Of a stretch of 64,000 bases of DNA, positions 15,927-25,811 are shown piece by piece. The translations under genes were made by a program, and so were the position numbers. Within the stretch, counting starts at the first letter, position 1. The number at the start of each line of letters is the position of its first letter. Origin of the DNA: Pseudoalteromonas luteoviolacea H33-S (GTDB taxonomy: Bacteria > Pseudomonadota > Gammaproteobacteria > Enterobacterales > Alteromonadaceae); the NCBI RefSeq assembly GCF_001625695.1, contig NZ_AUXY01000051.1:108221-172220 (forward strand), read 5' to 3'. The notes under the pieces were generated by a model. It did not search any database and was not told the origin of the DNA. It worked only from the letters and a program-made list of their open reading frames with translations.

Positions 15927-16727
15927 TTAATTTTGCTCTAACATTTGATAGATGAGCTGTTTTACGATATTGGGTTCAAACGGTTTATCACACATTGCAT
16001 TGACACCTGATTGCGCAACATTTGCTAAATGTGTTTCATTGGCCTCAGACGTTACCATTAATACTGGCACATGGGCATGTTCATCTGAGCGACGAATTGC
16101 CTCTGTTAGCTCTTGTCCGTTGACTTCTGGCATGTTGAAATCGGTGACGATTAAATCGAACATGCTCTCATTTAATATGCTTAAAGCTTGAGCACCATTT
16201 TCAGCTTCACTGATACGTGTTGCGCCAAGATTTTGCAGAACACGTTGAATGTGGTTACGGGCTAGCATGGAATCGTCAACGACCAAAATTCGCAAGTCTT
16301 GAATGTCGTATAAATCTAGCTCAAGCTCTTGTGGCGAGAGTAAATCCAAGGTGGCGTTAATGGCTTTGCCTAAGTGCTCTTTGGTAAATGGCTTTGGCAA
16401 AATCGCAACGACCCCTGATTGCTTATAAGCTTCAAGCTGTTGCCGGCGAGTTTCACTGGAGACCAGCATAAAGGGCAATTGATGTTCACTGAAGTGCTCG
16501 TGAACATGATCCAATAGAGCAAGTGCGTCTCCATCTGCCAAGTAAAGTGTACAGATTATGAGATCCGGCAAATTCTGATTGAGTGCATCTATGGCGCTGC
16601 TGACTGAATCGGCAAAGTCAATATTTTGCACGCCTTCATCTTTGAGCTCTTTGGCGATAATCTTTCGTTGGGTCACTGAGGGTTCGACGAGTAAAATCGT
16701 CAGATCTGTACTGAGTAAATCGTTCAT
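15927..16727 (-). CDS. Double-receiver response regulator with a degenerate first receiver
   Basis: A 266-residue protein of two receiver domains and no output domain. The first (about 8-128) has lost the key acidic residues: the DD pair reads EP at 15-16 and the phospho-acceptor position is Thr60 in IICTLYLADG. The second (about 145-266) is complete, with DD at 151-152, Asp196 in TDFNMPEVNG and the DKPF lysine. CheY-like tandem proteins of this kind act as adaptors or phosphate sinks. No kinase gene is nearby, so the partner is unknown. Confidence 0.88.
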   Translation of the reverse strand: MNDLLSTDLTILLVEPSVTQRKIIAKELKDEGVQNIDFADSVSSAIDALNQNLPDLIICTLYLADGDALALLDHVHEHFSEHQLPFMLVSSETRRQQLEAYKQSGVVAILPKPFTKEHLGKAINATLDLLSPQELELDLYDIQDLRILVVDDSMLARNHIQRVLQNLGATRISEAENGAQALSILNESMFDLIVTDFNMPEVNGQELTEAIRRSDEHAHVPVLMVTSEANETHLANVAQSGVNAMCDKPFEPNIVKQLIYQMLEQN

Positions 16728-16894
16728 TTTAAACCTGAGGATAGAAACAGAAGCTAAATGTCTTCAGCCAGTACAATTTATTTACCTAACGTAGGTTTTT
16801 TTCATCAACTGGCTGCACATGATTCAGGCTAATATAGCGTATTTGTAAACGACAGGCTAGTTTGGATAATGGTTGCGTTAATGCTTGTTAACTT

Positions 16895-17449
16895 TTATCT
16901 GCGAAATTCAGGGTTTTGTGGTAAATCAACCAATATCAAAATGGCGCCTTTACCACCATACTCAAGAGGTGCTTGGTGCATAGCAAGAATATCAGGGTGT
17001 TGTACCAAATAATGGGGCACCTTATGCTTCAAAATACGTTCACCAATACCATGTACGATGCATGCACAACTGATATGCTGTTTTTTACAGGCATGAATAA
17101 GCGCAGCAAGCTCATCTTTGGCCGTTTCTTTATTCATACCATGCATATCTAAAATCAGCTCTGGCGCATAGTCACCGCGTCTTAACTGCTTTGCAAGGTA
17201 CTTATCGGCCCCCGGTCTGACAAAGTTGATGGTGCCATGAGTATCAATATCTGGTACATACTCATCTGAAAAATAAAACTCAGCTTGATGTTGTTTCTTT
17301 TGCTCAGCAATCACTTCGCCTTTGAAGCGGGTGGCTTTACGTTCGTGCACCACAGTGTCTTGCTTAAGGGGTTGTGTTCCGGAAATTGCATCACGGAATA
17401 AATCAAAGTCATCAGAGGCCATAGCTACTTCAGGGTATTCTCTATTCAT
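16895..17449 (-). CDS. smrB: Smr-domain endonuclease SmrB (ribosome rescue)
   Basis: A 184-residue protein whose C-terminal Smr domain contains LDMHGMNKETAKDEL and the CACIVHGIGERILKHKV motif. In E. coli, SmrB (YfcN) cleaves mRNA at collided ribosomes. The N-terminal half, with basic segments, matches the family length. It is divergent from prmB, the conserved gammaproteobacterial arrangement, which supports the assignment. Confidence 0.92.
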   Translation of the reverse strand: MNREYPEVAMASDDFDLFRDAISGTQPLKQDTVVHERKATRFKGEVIAEQKKQHQAEFYFSDEYVPDIDTHGTINFVRPGADKYLAKQLRRGDYAPELILDMHGMNKETAKDELAALIHACKKQHISCACIVHGIGERILKHKVPHYLVQHPDILAMHQAPLEYGGKGAILILVDLPQNPEFRR

Positions 17450-17532
17450 TCGCGCATTTTAAATAAAAAAAGCATAAAAACCTAGTCTAAAAACCGCTAC
17501 AATGCGGCTATCTACAAAGTGTGAGAATAATC

Positions 17533-18468
17533 ATGAGTGAATTAGCAATAACCAATGAAATCGCCCAAGAGGCTTATGAAGATCTGGTAACCATGCAAGA
17601 TTGGCTGCGTTGGACGACAAGTCAGTTTGTTGCAAATGGGCTTTTTTATGGCCATGGTACCGACAATCCTTGGGATGAGGCGGTAAATTTACTCTTGCCA
17701 ACGCTAAATCTACCGATAGATGCGCCAAAAGACTTGATGCAAGCTAGGCTGACTAGGACAGAAAAAAAGCGTTTAATTGAAGTTATCAAGCTGCGTATTG
17801 AGCAGCGTATGCCTGTGCCTTACCTTACGAATCAAGCGTGGTTTGCAGGTATGCCTTTTTATGTTGATGAACGCGTATTGGTGCCGCGCTCTCCATTTGC
17901 AGAGTTGATCACCCAACAGTTTCAGCCTTGGGTTCAAGCGCCTGAAGAAGTGACTCGTATTTTAGATATGTGTACGGGCTCTGCATGTATCGCGATTGCA
18001 CTGGCTAAGCATTTTGAAAATGCACAAGTGGATGCCGTGGATATTTCATTTGATGCGCTGGCCGTGGCCGAAATGAATATCCATGACCATATGATGGACG
18101 AACGTGTATTTGCGATTCAGTCAGACGTCTTTAGTGGTGTGCCGGGTCAAAAGTACGATCTAATCGTCGCAAACCCACCTTATGTTGATGCTGAAGATAT
18201 GGCCGACCTGCCCGATGAGTTCCATCATGAGCCTGAATTGGGCCTCGCGTCTGGTGACGATGGCTTAGATGTGACCCGAGTACTGCTTCAAGATGCGGCC
18301 GAGCATCTAACAGAGAATGGTATTCTATTTGTCGAGGTGGGTAATTCTATGGTACATATGGATGCATTATATCCAGGTGCGCCATTTACTTGGCTTGAGT
18401 TTGAGCACGGCGGTTTAGGTGTGTTCATGATCAGTAAAAAAGAATTGGTAGCATACTTTAACGATTAA
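17533..18468 (+). CDS. prmB: 50S ribosomal protein L3 glutamine methyltransferase PrmB
   Basis: A 311-residue SAM-dependent methyltransferase. The SAM motif [14 protein letters not shown] and the glutamine-methylating signature ANPPYVD are present. It methylates the conserved glutamine of L3. The ATG at 17533 (MSELAIT) is preferred over the in-frame GTG at 17521. It is flanked by divergent smrB and by aroC downstream, the same order as in E. coli. Confidence 0.94.
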   Translation: MSELAITNEIAQEAYEDLVTMQDWLRWTTSQFVANGLFYGHGTDNPWDEAVNLLLPTLNLPIDAPKDLMQARLTRTEKKRLIEVIKLRIEQRMPVPYLTNQAWFAGMPFYVDERVLVPRSPFAELITQQFQPWVQAPEEVTRILDMCTGSACIAIALAKHFENAQVDAVDISFDALAVAEMNIHDHMMDERVFAIQSDVFSGVPGQKYDLIVANPPYVDAEDMADLPDEFHHEPELGLASGDDGLDVTRVLLQDAAEHLTENGILFVEVGNSMVHMDALYPGAPFTWLEFEHGGLGVFMISKKELVAYFND

Positions 18469-18614
18469 GCTTTGCTGTATATTGCCTGCAAATGAAGCCG
18501 ATTCATTGGCAGCTTGATACGGCAAAGAATGACAGTGGTGAACATTGTCAAAACTTGGGGTATAGCCCCATTTAGGCTTTAGGCCAAAACCGTAACGAGG
18601 AATGAGGAAAGTTA

Positions 18615-19715
18615 ATGGCAGGCAATAGCATAGGCCAGCTGTTTCGAGTGACAACCTTCGGTGAAAGCCATGGTACAGCACTGGGTGGTGTTGTAGATGG
18701 TGTTCCGGCAGGGCTTGAAATCAGCGAGGCTGACTTACAGGTAGACCTAGATAGAAGAAAGCCAGGGCAAAGCCGCTACACGACACAGCGTCGTGAAGGG
18801 GATGAAATTAAGATTTTATCAGGTGTATTTGAGGGCAAAACGACCGGTACAAGTATTGGGTTGCTGATTGAAAATACCGATCAACGCTCTAAAGATTACA
18901 GTAAAATTATGGACGTTTTTCGTCCAGGGCACGGTGACTATACCTATTGGCATAAATATGGTCATCGTGACTATCGTGGCGGCGGACGTTCATCTGCACG
19001 TGAAACCGCCATTCGTGTTGCAGCCGGTGGCATCGCTAAAAAATATCTCAAGCAAGTCCATGGTATTGAGGTTCGCGCTTGTCTATCGCAGCTTGGGCCA
19101 ATTAAAGCTGAGGTGTTCAACTGGGATGCGGTGGAGCAAAATGCATTTTTCTTCCCAGATGAAAGTAAATTAGACGCTTTAGATGAATATATGAGAGACC
19201 TTAAAAAGCAAGGTGACTCAATTGGTGCCAAAGTGAAAGTAGTCGCTAAAAATGTGCCTGTGGGTTTAGGTGAGCCAGTATTTGATAGACTCGATGCTGA
19301 GCTCGCGCACTCTCTGATGAGCATCAATGCAGTGAAAGGCGTTGAGATTGGTGATGGCTTTGATGTGGTTGAGCAGAAGGGCTCAGAGCATAGAGACGAG
19401 TTGACACCCGATGGATTTGTTAGCAATCATGCTGGTGGTGTACTTGCCGGGATCTCTACAGGTCAAGATATTATCGCATCGATCGCGTTGAAACCAACTT
19501 CAAGCATTACAGTACCTGGGCAGAGCATTAATACTGCTAATGAGTCGGTAGAGATGGTTACTAAAGGACGTCACGACCCATGCGTGGGCATTCGTGCAAT
19601 CCCAATTGCGGAAGCAATGATGGCCATTACAATTATGGATCACTTACTTAGACAGCGTGGACAAAACCCGCATGTCGAAGTGCCTCAAGGTCCTATCCCT
19701 GGGCAAGTTAAATAA
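18615..19715 (+). CDS. aroC: Chorismate synthase
   Basis: A 366-residue protein with the three chorismate synthase signatures: [18 protein letters not shown], the [10 protein letters not shown] region, and [19 protein letters not shown]. It converts EPSP to chorismate using reduced FMN, supplying TyrA and PheA encoded at the start of the window. GAGGAAAG lies before the ATG. It probably belongs with prmB in one operon; the 146-base gap contains only a small TGGGG...CCCCA hairpin. Confidence 0.97.
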   Translation: MAGNSIGQLFRVTTFGESHGTALGGVVDGVPAGLEISEADLQVDLDRRKPGQSRYTTQRREGDEIKILSGVFEGKTTGTSIGLLIENTDQRSKDYSKIMDVFRPGHGDYTYWHKYGHRDYRGGGRSSARETAIRVAAGGIAKKYLKQVHGIEVRACLSQLGPIKAEVFNWDAVEQNAFFFPDESKLDALDEYMRDLKKQGDSIGAKVKVVAKNVPVGLGEPVFDRLDAELAHSLMSINAVKGVEIGDGFDVVEQKGSEHRDELTPDGFVSNHAGGVLAGISTGQDIIASIALKPTSSITVPGQSINTANESVEMVTKGRHDPCVGIRAIPIAEAMMAITIMDHLLRQRGQNPHVEVPQGPIPGQVK

Positions 19716-19717
19716 TG

Positions 19718-19739
19718 AAAGGCACCGTAAGGTGCCTTT
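19718..19739 (+). terminator. Rho-independent terminator of aroC
   Basis: AAAGGCACC-gtaa-GGTGCCTTT followed by a T run, directly after the aroC stop codon. Confidence 0.9.
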
Positions 19740-19780
19740 TTTATTTCAATATATCTATATGATAAATAATGAACTTTAGA

Positions 19781-21067
19781 TTAAGCGATTAATTTAGCAA
19801 AAGCGCGATCAGCTGCTGCGATGGTATTGTTGATGTCCTCGTCGCTGTGCATGGTGCTGACAAACCCGGCTTCAAATGCAGATGGTGCAAGGTACACACC
19901 TTCTTCTAACATCAAATGGAAGAAGCGCTTAAACCTTTCTAAGTCACATTCAGTCGCCTGTTGGTAGGTGTCAACGCGCTCGGCTGAAGTGAAAAAGAAG
20001 CCAAACATGCCACCGGCGAAGTTAGTCGTCAGTGGAATACCGTGCTTATCCGCGGCAGCCTGAAAACCAGCACATAGCGCTTGGCTCTTTGCTTCTAGGT
20101 CGTCATGTAAATTAGGCTCAGAAAGTAACTCAAGTGCTTTAAGGCCTGCTGCCATCGCAATCGGGTTACCAGAGAGCGTACCAGCTTGATAAACAGGTCC
20201 TATTGGTGCGATGTAATCCATGATTTCACGCTTTCCACCAAAGGCACCAACAGGCATGCCGCCACCGATCACTTTGCCTAAGCAAGTCAGATCTGGCTCG
20301 ATATTGTAATAGGCTTGTGCACCACCAAGGGCGACACGGAAGCCAGTCATCACTTCATCGAAGATAAGTACTGACTTGTGCTCATCACATACCGCACGAA
20401 GACCCTCTAAAAAGCCTTTAACAGGCGGGATGCAGTTCATGTTACCTGCAACGGGTTCAACGATAATACAGGCGATTTCATCTTTATATTCTTCAAAAAT
20501 CGCTTTGACTTCATCCAAATTATTAAATGACACTGTAAGTGTATGTTTTGCAAAATCAGCAGGAATGCCCGGAGAATTTGGCACGCCCATTGTTAGTGCG
20601 CCAGAGCCCGCTTTTACTAGTAGAGAGTCGGCATGACCATGGTAGCAGCCTTCGAACTTTAAAATCTTATCTCTGCCAGTGAAGCCTCGGGCAAGGCGGA
20701 TCGCGCTCATTGTCGCTTCGGTACCAGAGCTCACCATACGAACTTTTTCAATTGACGGCACAAGTGCTTTAACTTTTTCTGCCATTAAAATTTCAGTTTC
20801 AGTAGGCGCACCGTAGCTAAGACCGTTCTCCACTGCGTCTAATACCGCTTGTTTGATTTCTGGGTGGTTGTGGCCAAGGATCATCGGTCCCCAAGAACCA
20901 ACATAGTCGATGTAACGATTATTGTCAGCGTCAAAGGTAAATGGACCTTCTGCTTTTGTGATGAATAATGGTGTGCCACCCACACCATTAAATGCCCTTA
21001 CTGGCGAGTTAACGCCTCCCGGGATAGAGGTTTGTGCACGCTCAAATAAGTCTTGGCTAATTGTCAT
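19781..21067 (-). CDS. hemL: Glutamate-1-semialdehyde 2,1-aminomutase
   Basis: A 428-residue class III PLP enzyme. Signatures: [13 protein letters not shown] at the N terminus, the [16 protein letters not shown] cofactor region, [17 protein letters not shown], and the PLP lysine in [15 protein letters not shown]. It makes 5-aminolevulinate for haem and siroheme in the C5 pathway. It lies 16 bases downstream of pyrB on the same strand and may share its transcript. hemJ, a later haem-pathway gene, is just beyond pyrB. Confidence 0.97.
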   Translation of the reverse strand: MTISQDLFERAQTSIPGGVNSPVRAFNGVGGTPLFITKAEGPFTFDADNNRYIDYVGSWGPMILGHNHPEIKQAVLDAVENGLSYGAPTETEILMAEKVKALVPSIEKVRMVSSGTEATMSAIRLARGFTGRDKILKFEGCYHGHADSLLVKAGSGALTMGVPNSPGIPADFAKHTLTVSFNNLDEVKAIFEEYKDEIACIIVEPVAGNMNCIPPVKGFLEGLRAVCDEHKSVLIFDEVMTGFRVALGGAQAYYNIEPDLTCLGKVIGGGMPVGAFGGKREIMDYIAPIGPVYQAGTLSGNPIAMAAGLKALELLSEPNLHDDLEAKSQALCAGFQAAADKHGIPLTTNFAGGMFGFFFTSAERVDTYQQATECDLERFKRFFHLMLEEGVYLAPSAFEAGFVSTMHSDEDINNTIAAADRAFAKLIA

Positions 21068-21083
21068 AATGTATCCTTTTTGA

Positions 21084-22100
21084 TTAACTTTGGCGCTTTC
21101 TGCTGAACCAAGGTACGTTGGTTTCGTATTGCTGTACTTTGTTTTCTACACCGAGTGTCAGTGCGAAAAGGGCCATACGGATCAATACACCGTTTTGTAC
21201 TTGTCTGAAGATTGCCAAGTTATCATTACTATTTAAATCATTGTCTAGTTCATTCGCATCACTGCGGCTATCTCTAGGGAGTGGGTGCATTAATACTGAT
21301 TCAGGCTTACAGTGTGCGTCGTAGATTGCTTGGCTTATTCTGAAGCCGCCACGGTACTTGTTTGCTTCTTCTTGAGACGGGAAACGCTCTTCTTGAATAC
21401 GCGTTTGGTAAACGATATCAGCAGCTAGATTACCTTCCATTTGAGATACGAGCTCGATTTGGTGTCCAGCATTGGAGACCGCATCTAAGACATAATCTGG
21501 CATTTGCAAGCCATCTGGCGCAACCATCGAAAATTTAATATTTTTATAGTGACAAAGAAGCTTTGATAGCGAATGCACAGTTCTGCCGTACTTTAGATCG
21601 CCCACTAACGCGATATGCATGCCATCAACTGTACGGTCAAAGCGGCTAAGCTCTCGGTCAATCGTTAATAAATCTAACAGTGCTTGCGTAGGGTGCTCGT
21701 TTGGCCCATCACCACCATTCAAAACAGGTACATCTGACCCTGTGGCAAATTCAGCCACACTGCCAGCATCTGGGTGGCGCATAGCAACAGCATCCGCATA
21801 GGCAGAAATAACACGCGCTGTATCGTATAAAGACTCGCCCTTAGCTAATGCAGAGCTTTGCATACCTGTGGTTTCTCTTACTAAACCACCTAATAAGTTA
21901 AATGCAGTACCAAAACTGACACGGGTACGAGTGCTTGGCTCAAAGAATAAATTTGCCAGTACAGCACCTTCAAGCACTTGAGTACGCTTATGCTTTTTAG
22001 CATAAGGCTCCATGCGCTTAGCAACGTCAAAAATTAATTCAATGGCTTCTCTATCGAGTTGATTGACAGAAAGGATGTTTTCACCTTGGAAACTTAGCAT
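21084..22100 (-). CDS. pyrB: Aspartate carbamoyltransferase catalytic subunit
   Basis: A 338-residue transcarbamylase with the carbamoyl-phosphate motif [27 protein letters not shown] and the HPLPRDSR loop. It catalyses the first committed step of pyrimidine synthesis. The start at 22100 ([12 protein letters not shown]) follows AGGA; an ORF extension to 22169 lacks support. It is longer than E. coli PyrB (311 aa), as is usual in relatives such as Shewanella. No pyrI regulatory subunit gene is adjacent, and I see no uridine-rich pyrB-type attenuator upstream. Confidence 0.95.
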   Translation of the reverse strand: MLSFQGENILSVNQLDREAIELIFDVAKRMEPYAKKHKRTQVLEGAVLANLFFEPSTRTRVSFGTAFNLLGGLVRETTGMQSSALAKGESLYDTARVISAYADAVAMRHPDAGSVAEFATGSDVPVLNGGDGPNEHPTQALLDLLTIDRELSRFDRTVDGMHIALVGDLKYGRTVHSLSKLLCHYKNIKFSMVAPDGLQMPDYVLDAVSNAGHQIELVSQMEGNLAADIVYQTRIQEERFPSQEEANKYRGGFRISQAIYDAHCKPESVLMHPLPRDSRSDANELDNDLNSNDNLAIFRQVQNGVLIRMALFALTLGVENKVQQYETNVPWFSRKRQS

Positions 22101-22248
22101 GCGGCGATTCCTAATCACAGATTGACAACAGGAGGCGGGGTGCGCTCCTAACCGAGATAACCTTGGCAACGCAGGTTACTGGAACGATATGATAGCATAA
22201 TTGCGCGCCAACAGGAGAGCATGACGGCAGGATACCGTCATATTTGTA

Positions 22249-22683
22249 TTAAAAAAGTGGCTTTAAGACTGCAAGTAAGATGATTGGCAGTAATAAGAAC
22301 ACTGGGAACTCGTTGAAGAAGCGATAAAATCGAGTGCTGCGAATATTTCTATCATGTTTGAAGTCGGCGAGGAGCTTGAAGCAATATGCATGATAGATGT
22401 AAAGAATAATCACAAACACGAGTTTATAGTGCAGCCACATGTTGTACTTGAACCACTCTCTGCCGTATTCCATGATAGTCAATACCCCAAATACAGTGGT
22501 TAAAACCGCAAATGGCGTGACAAAGTAGAGCAGTCTGCGCTCCATAATTTTCAACATGGCAGTGCAGGCTTTTTCTTCTGTCATGGTGTGATAGATGAAT
22601 AACCTTGGCAAATAAAAAATACCAGCGAACCATGCGACCATAAAAAATATGTGCAAAGCCTTATAAATCAGCAAAGCGCTCAT
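22249..22683 (-). CDS. hemJ: HemJ-type protoporphyrinogen IX oxidase
   Basis: A 144-residue membrane protein with four helices, of the HemJ (UPF0093) family. It has the early conserved His in YKALHIFFMVAWFAGIFYLPRLFIYH and the Lys-containing stretch MWLHYKLVFVIILYIYHAYC. It oxidises protoporphyrinogen IX to protoporphyrin IX in many gammaproteobacteria lacking HemG/HemY. It lies between the ClC gene and pyrB on the same strand. A 7-bp inverted repeat (22221-22241) follows its stop codon. Confidence 0.9.
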   Translation of the reverse strand: MSALLIYKALHIFFMVAWFAGIFYLPRLFIYHTMTEEKACTAMLKIMERRLLYFVTPFAVLTTVFGVLTIMEYGREWFKYNMWLHYKLVFVIILYIYHAYCFKLLADFKHDRNIRSTRFYRFFNEFPVFLLLPIILLAVLKPLF

Positions 22684-22704
22684 AATGCCCCTTATTTTTA
22701 TTGA

Positions 22705-24387
22705 TTAAAGTAAACTGTTTCTCATTGTGAGTATGTGGCGTAATTTGTCCCAGCGCACCACGCCCATTATTTGTAAGCTGTCTTTTTGGTTGTAAACATA
22801 GACTGCGCCAGAGCGCTTATCTTTTAATATTTCAAATGCTTCAGCAAGCGTTGCCTGAGTACTGAGGCCCTGTAGCGGCACATACTTAATTGTGGCACTG
22901 TCATCAGAGACTAAAGTTAAATCATACTCTGCTAGACGGTAGCCATTTTCTTCATCATAAGTGATAAGGGGGGTTTGGCTATCCACAGCACTGAGTGTTG
23001 CTTTGATTTGCTCTGGGTCATTTGAGTACAGTAATTTGAAATCCTCTTCCATTTCTTCGACGATCCCGACTTTTTGCAGTGCTTCTTTGGCGGGCGAAAC
23101 TTGATATGGCAAACCTTGAAAATCGAGTTGCTGAATAAAAATAGAGCGATTACCAAAAACTTGTAGTGCGGTCACATAGGCGGTAGAGATCACCAACATG
23201 GCAGGCACGACGATTTGTGGATTTGAGGTCAGCTCCATAACCGCCGTCAACGCAGCCAATGGGGCATGTAAAGTCGCCGCTAGAAGCCCCGCCATACCAA
23301 GTACCCCATAGGTCCCGGCCACATTGACTTCTGGTGAAATAAATTGTGCGAAAAATGCCATGAGGGTGCCCATGATTACGCCAAGTCCTATAACTGGACC
23401 TATCAACCCGCCAGGGATCCCCAGCCCAATTGCAAACAAAGTTGCAAGAAGCTTTGCGATAAAAATAGTCGTGAGCAATTGCAAATTGTCTGGTGTCTCA
23501 ACGGCAAGTTTAATGGCGCTCATGCCCGACCCCATAGCTTCAGGCACCATATAACCAATCAGGCCCGCAATTAAACCTGCAAGTAGCAAACGTGGGAACA
23601 TGCTAATTGGCTTAAATGTTTTGATAATTAACATCAGGTTTTGATTGAATGCAAAGGCGACTGCACCCAGTGCAAATCCGCAAATGATGAGGTAGGGGTA
23701 GTGCCAGAAGCTGAGCATTTCTATTTGGATCAATGAAAGTTCGGAGACATTACCAAATACAAACTGTGTTGCTAAGGCACCAGTAACGGCTGCTAGCATG
23801 ATGGGCACAAAGATATGGATCTTGTACTCCCTAAGCACCACTTCCATTACGAAAATAACAGCGGCTAAAGGCGTGTTGAACGAAGCCGCTATCCCTGCTG
23901 CAACACCGCACCCGGCAAGTGTTCTAGCAGCATTGTGCGGTAAATGGAGTCTTTCAGTGAGGACGCTAGCGCCTGTCGCGCCCATATGCACAGATGGCCC
24001 TTCACGACCTACTGAGAAACCACAGATAAGCGCGATACCACCGCCAAAAAACTGATTGACTGAATTCCAGATGGGCATATGCCCGTAATGATGCTTGATC
24101 CGGTTAATTACAAATGGAATGCCGAGTCGATAATGCTTAAAGCCAGTTAAGTTGGCAAATAAGGCGATAACCAATGCTGCTCCGACAGGCAGTAATAACC
24201 TTTGGTGTTCTGCTAAAGACGTGAAGTCGTCATGGCTTTCAAGAAAAGTTGATTGAACAAGTTCGATCATTAATCGAAAAAGAATGATTAAAATGGCTGC
24301 AATCAATCCAGCGCAGACGCCCAATAGGCAAAGCTGTGCTGAAGTTCTTGGTTGTGCAAGGCGTCGTCTAACTTGATCAAGCGTCAT
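22705..24387 (-). CDS. ClC-family chloride channel or H+/Cl- antiporter with CBS region
   Basis: A 560-residue membrane protein. It has the ClC selectivity elements GSGMSAIKL, GREGPSVHMGATG (with the gating glutamate) and GIPGGLIGPVIGLG, followed from about residue 440 by a cytosolic part resembling a CBS pair (degenerate first, clearer second: TQATLAEAFEILKDKRSGAVYVYN). The gating glutamate is intact, so either a channel or an exchanger is possible. The canonical GSGIP reads GSGMS here. The start MTLDQVRRRLAQ is at 24387. Confidence 0.9.
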   Translation of the reverse strand: MTLDQVRRRLAQPRTSAQLCLLGVCAGLIAAILIILFRLMIELVQSTFLESHDDFTSLAEHQRLLLPVGAALVIALFANLTGFKHYRLGIPFVINRIKHHYGHMPIWNSVNQFFGGGIALICGFSVGREGPSVHMGATGASVLTERLHLPHNAARTLAGCGVAAGIAASFNTPLAAVIFVMEVVLREYKIHIFVPIMLAAVTGALATQFVFGNVSELSLIQIEMLSFWHYPYLIICGFALGAVAFAFNQNLMLIIKTFKPISMFPRLLLAGLIAGLIGYMVPEAMGSGMSAIKLAVETPDNLQLLTTIFIAKLLATLFAIGLGIPGGLIGPVIGLGVIMGTLMAFFAQFISPEVNVAGTYGVLGMAGLLAATLHAPLAALTAVMELTSNPQIVVPAMLVISTAYVTALQVFGNRSIFIQQLDFQGLPYQVSPAKEALQKVGIVEEMEEDFKLLYSNDPEQIKATLSAVDSQTPLITYDEENGYRLAEYDLTLVSDDSATIKYVPLQGLSTQATLAEAFEILKDKRSGAVYVYNQKDSLQIMGVVRWDKLRHILTMRNSLL

Positions 24388-24600
24388 AGTTTAAAGTTTG
24401 AGATTGGAAGTACTTTTTTATTTTATCAAAAGAATAATATTAAGTCCCTGACATAAATCTAGCTTTGTGCGTGTTTTTGAGGACATTTTTGACTAAAGGT
24501 ATGGGCTTGCCGTCAGATGAAACGGGTACATACCGATACTTGATTAAAATAGTCGGGTATTAGATAATTCCGTTAATTAATGTACAAGGGTCGAATGCAC

Positions 24601-24939
24601 ATGTCAGAAGAGTTACCGATTAAGTTTAGCGATGCAGCTGCTGCGCGCGTAAAAGAATTGATTTCCGAAGAGGAAAATCCTGAACTAAAGCTTCGTGTAT
24701 ACGTAACTGGTGGAGGATGCTCTGGGTTTCAATATGGATTTACGTTTGATGAAAAGGTAAACCCAGGCGACTTGGAGATCGAGAAAAATGGTGTGGTTAT
24801 GGTGGTTGACCCAATGAGTATCCAGTACTTGGTGGACGGTGTTGTTGATTATACTGAAGGGCTTGAAGGCGCACGTTTTTTCGTTAGTAACCCAAATGCG
24901 ACGACAACATGTGGTTGTGGTGCAAGTTTCAGTGTGTAA
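24601..24939 (+). CDS. erpA: Iron-sulfur cluster insertion protein ErpA
   Basis: A 112-residue A-type carrier with the three cluster-binding cysteines in [11 protein letters not shown] and the C-terminal CGCGASFSV. The [11 protein letters not shown] stretch is typical of ErpA. It delivers Fe-S clusters to targets such as IspG and respiratory enzymes. The start at 24601 (MSEELPIKF) fits the family; in-frame ATGs at 24595 and 24580 lie upstream, with AAGGG at 24586, so 24595 is possible too. Confidence 0.95.
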   Translation: MSEELPIKFSDAAAARVKELISEEENPELKLRVYVTGGGCSGFQYGFTFDEKVNPGDLEIEKNGVVMVVDPMSIQYLVDGVVDYTEGLEGARFFVSNPNATTTCGCGASFSV

Positions 24940-24962
24940 TTGAAGCGGATTCTAATCACGGT

Positions 24963-24992
24963 AAAAAAGCCATGCAATCGCATGGCTTTTTT
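24963..24992. terminator. Bidirectional terminator between erpA and the 58-residue gene
   Basis: AAAAAAGCCATG / CATGGCTTTTTT with a 6-base loop. The last bases overlap the stop codon of the minus-strand small gene. Confidence 0.9.
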
Positions 24993-25167
24993 ATGCTGGG
25001 TTAGTCACGTGCATCATTAGAACAAAAAAGCCTAAAACCAATGCGGAAAACAGAAGAATATAGATGAAACCGCGCTTTCCTTGTTTGATAGGTACATTGT
25101 TTACGCGTAAAAAATAATACCATCCAAAGCACAAAATCAGTGGTAATAAAAATAAAATCCGGAACAT
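24991..25167 (-). CDS. 58-residue two-helix membrane protein, convergent with erpA
   Basis: The ORF runs from ATG at 25167 to TAA at 24991. It has two hydrophobic helices (residues about 4-20, ILFLLPLILCFGWYYFL, and 35-52, IYILLFSALVLGFFVLMM) separated by a basic loop (IKQGKRG), then a short tail. AAGGGCT lies 5-7 bases upstream. The composition is that of a real membrane protein. No homologue is recognised. Confidence 0.65.
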   Translation of the reverse strand: MFRILFLLPLILCFGWYYFLRVNNVPIKQGKRGFIYILLFSALVLGFFVLMMHVTNPA

Positions 25168-25521
25168 TTTTGAGCCCTTTTTTTAAGTTAATTTTAAGAT
25201 TAGCTGTAAATGCTTATTTTTAAAAGAAAAATAAATTATTTCAAATACTGGTACAAGATATAAAATTTTTGTTAAAGTGTAGTATGTACCCTACATGAAA
25301 AAAACGAATATAGTTTTTCAAAAATTTATTAGGTTTTAGCGGTAAGATAGTCTATACCTAATTGGGTACATAGGAACACACCTGTTGTTGATACAGGAAA
25401 TGTGCAAGGCCTATAGGGCCTACAGAGGTATTATTTTTTAAAATACAATAGCCAGCTGAGTGAGACGGGCAAATTTCACGAGGCCAGTTGAGATTAATCA
25501 TCAAGTAGGAGATGTTTATTT
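25168..25521 (+). other. Long structured leader / promoter region of the XRE gene
   Basis: About 350 bases without a gene. TATGTACCC (25283-25291) and its exact inverse GGGTACATA (25364-25372) lie about 80 bp apart and could be paired operators. Near 25295-25320, TGAAAAA / TTTTTCA can form a hairpin. Further on are CCTGT / ACAGG and AGGCC / GGCCT repeats around 25380-25422, then a good AGGAG (25507-25511) before the XRE gene. The upstream part is very AT-rich. Confidence 0.45.
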
Positions 25522-25767
25522 ATGATGGGTAAAACGGTTTCTTCGGAAGAAAACGGAAAGTTAACAAAATGGTTGAAATCAAAGCGTCATGAGAAAGGTC
25601 ATACAATGCGTAGCCTTGCTCAAGTTTTAGGTACGCCGCATTCTTTCATCGGAAAGATTGAAAACCAAGAGCGCCGTTTAGATGTGATTGAGTTTTTGCG
25701 CTATTGTGAAGCGCTAGAAGTTGACCCGTATGAAGGCCTATCTTTAATTAATAAAGAAGAGCTATAA
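25522..25767 (+). CDS. Small XRE-family helix-turn-helix protein
   Basis: An 81-residue protein, nearly all Cro/C1-type helix-turn-helix: WLKSKRHEKGHTMRSLAQVLGTPHSFIGKIENQERRLDVIEFLRYCEALEVDPYE. AGGAG lies 10 bases upstream. It has no sensory domain and no toxin-like neighbour, so it could be a stand-alone repressor acting on its own long promoter region. The target is unknown. Confidence 0.85.
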   Translation: MMGKTVSSEENGKLTKWLKSKRHEKGHTMRSLAQVLGTPHSFIGKIENQERRLDVIEFLRYCEALEVDPYEGLSLINKEEL

Positions 25768-25789
25768 CCCTTTACGGGATTAAGAATAC

Positions 25790-25811
25790 AAGGTGCAGGG
25801 AAGTGCACCTT
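25790..25811. terminator. Hairpin between the XRE gene and convergent ampG
   Basis: AAGGTGCA / TGCACCTT with a 6-base loop, ending over the last bases of ampG. The T run is weak on both strands. Confidence 0.5.

Noticed and set aside
22101..22248. pyrBI-type uridine-rich attenuator before pyrB
   Set aside because: No leader peptide or terminator with a T run is visible; only the ATGACGG/CCGTCAT repeat is present.
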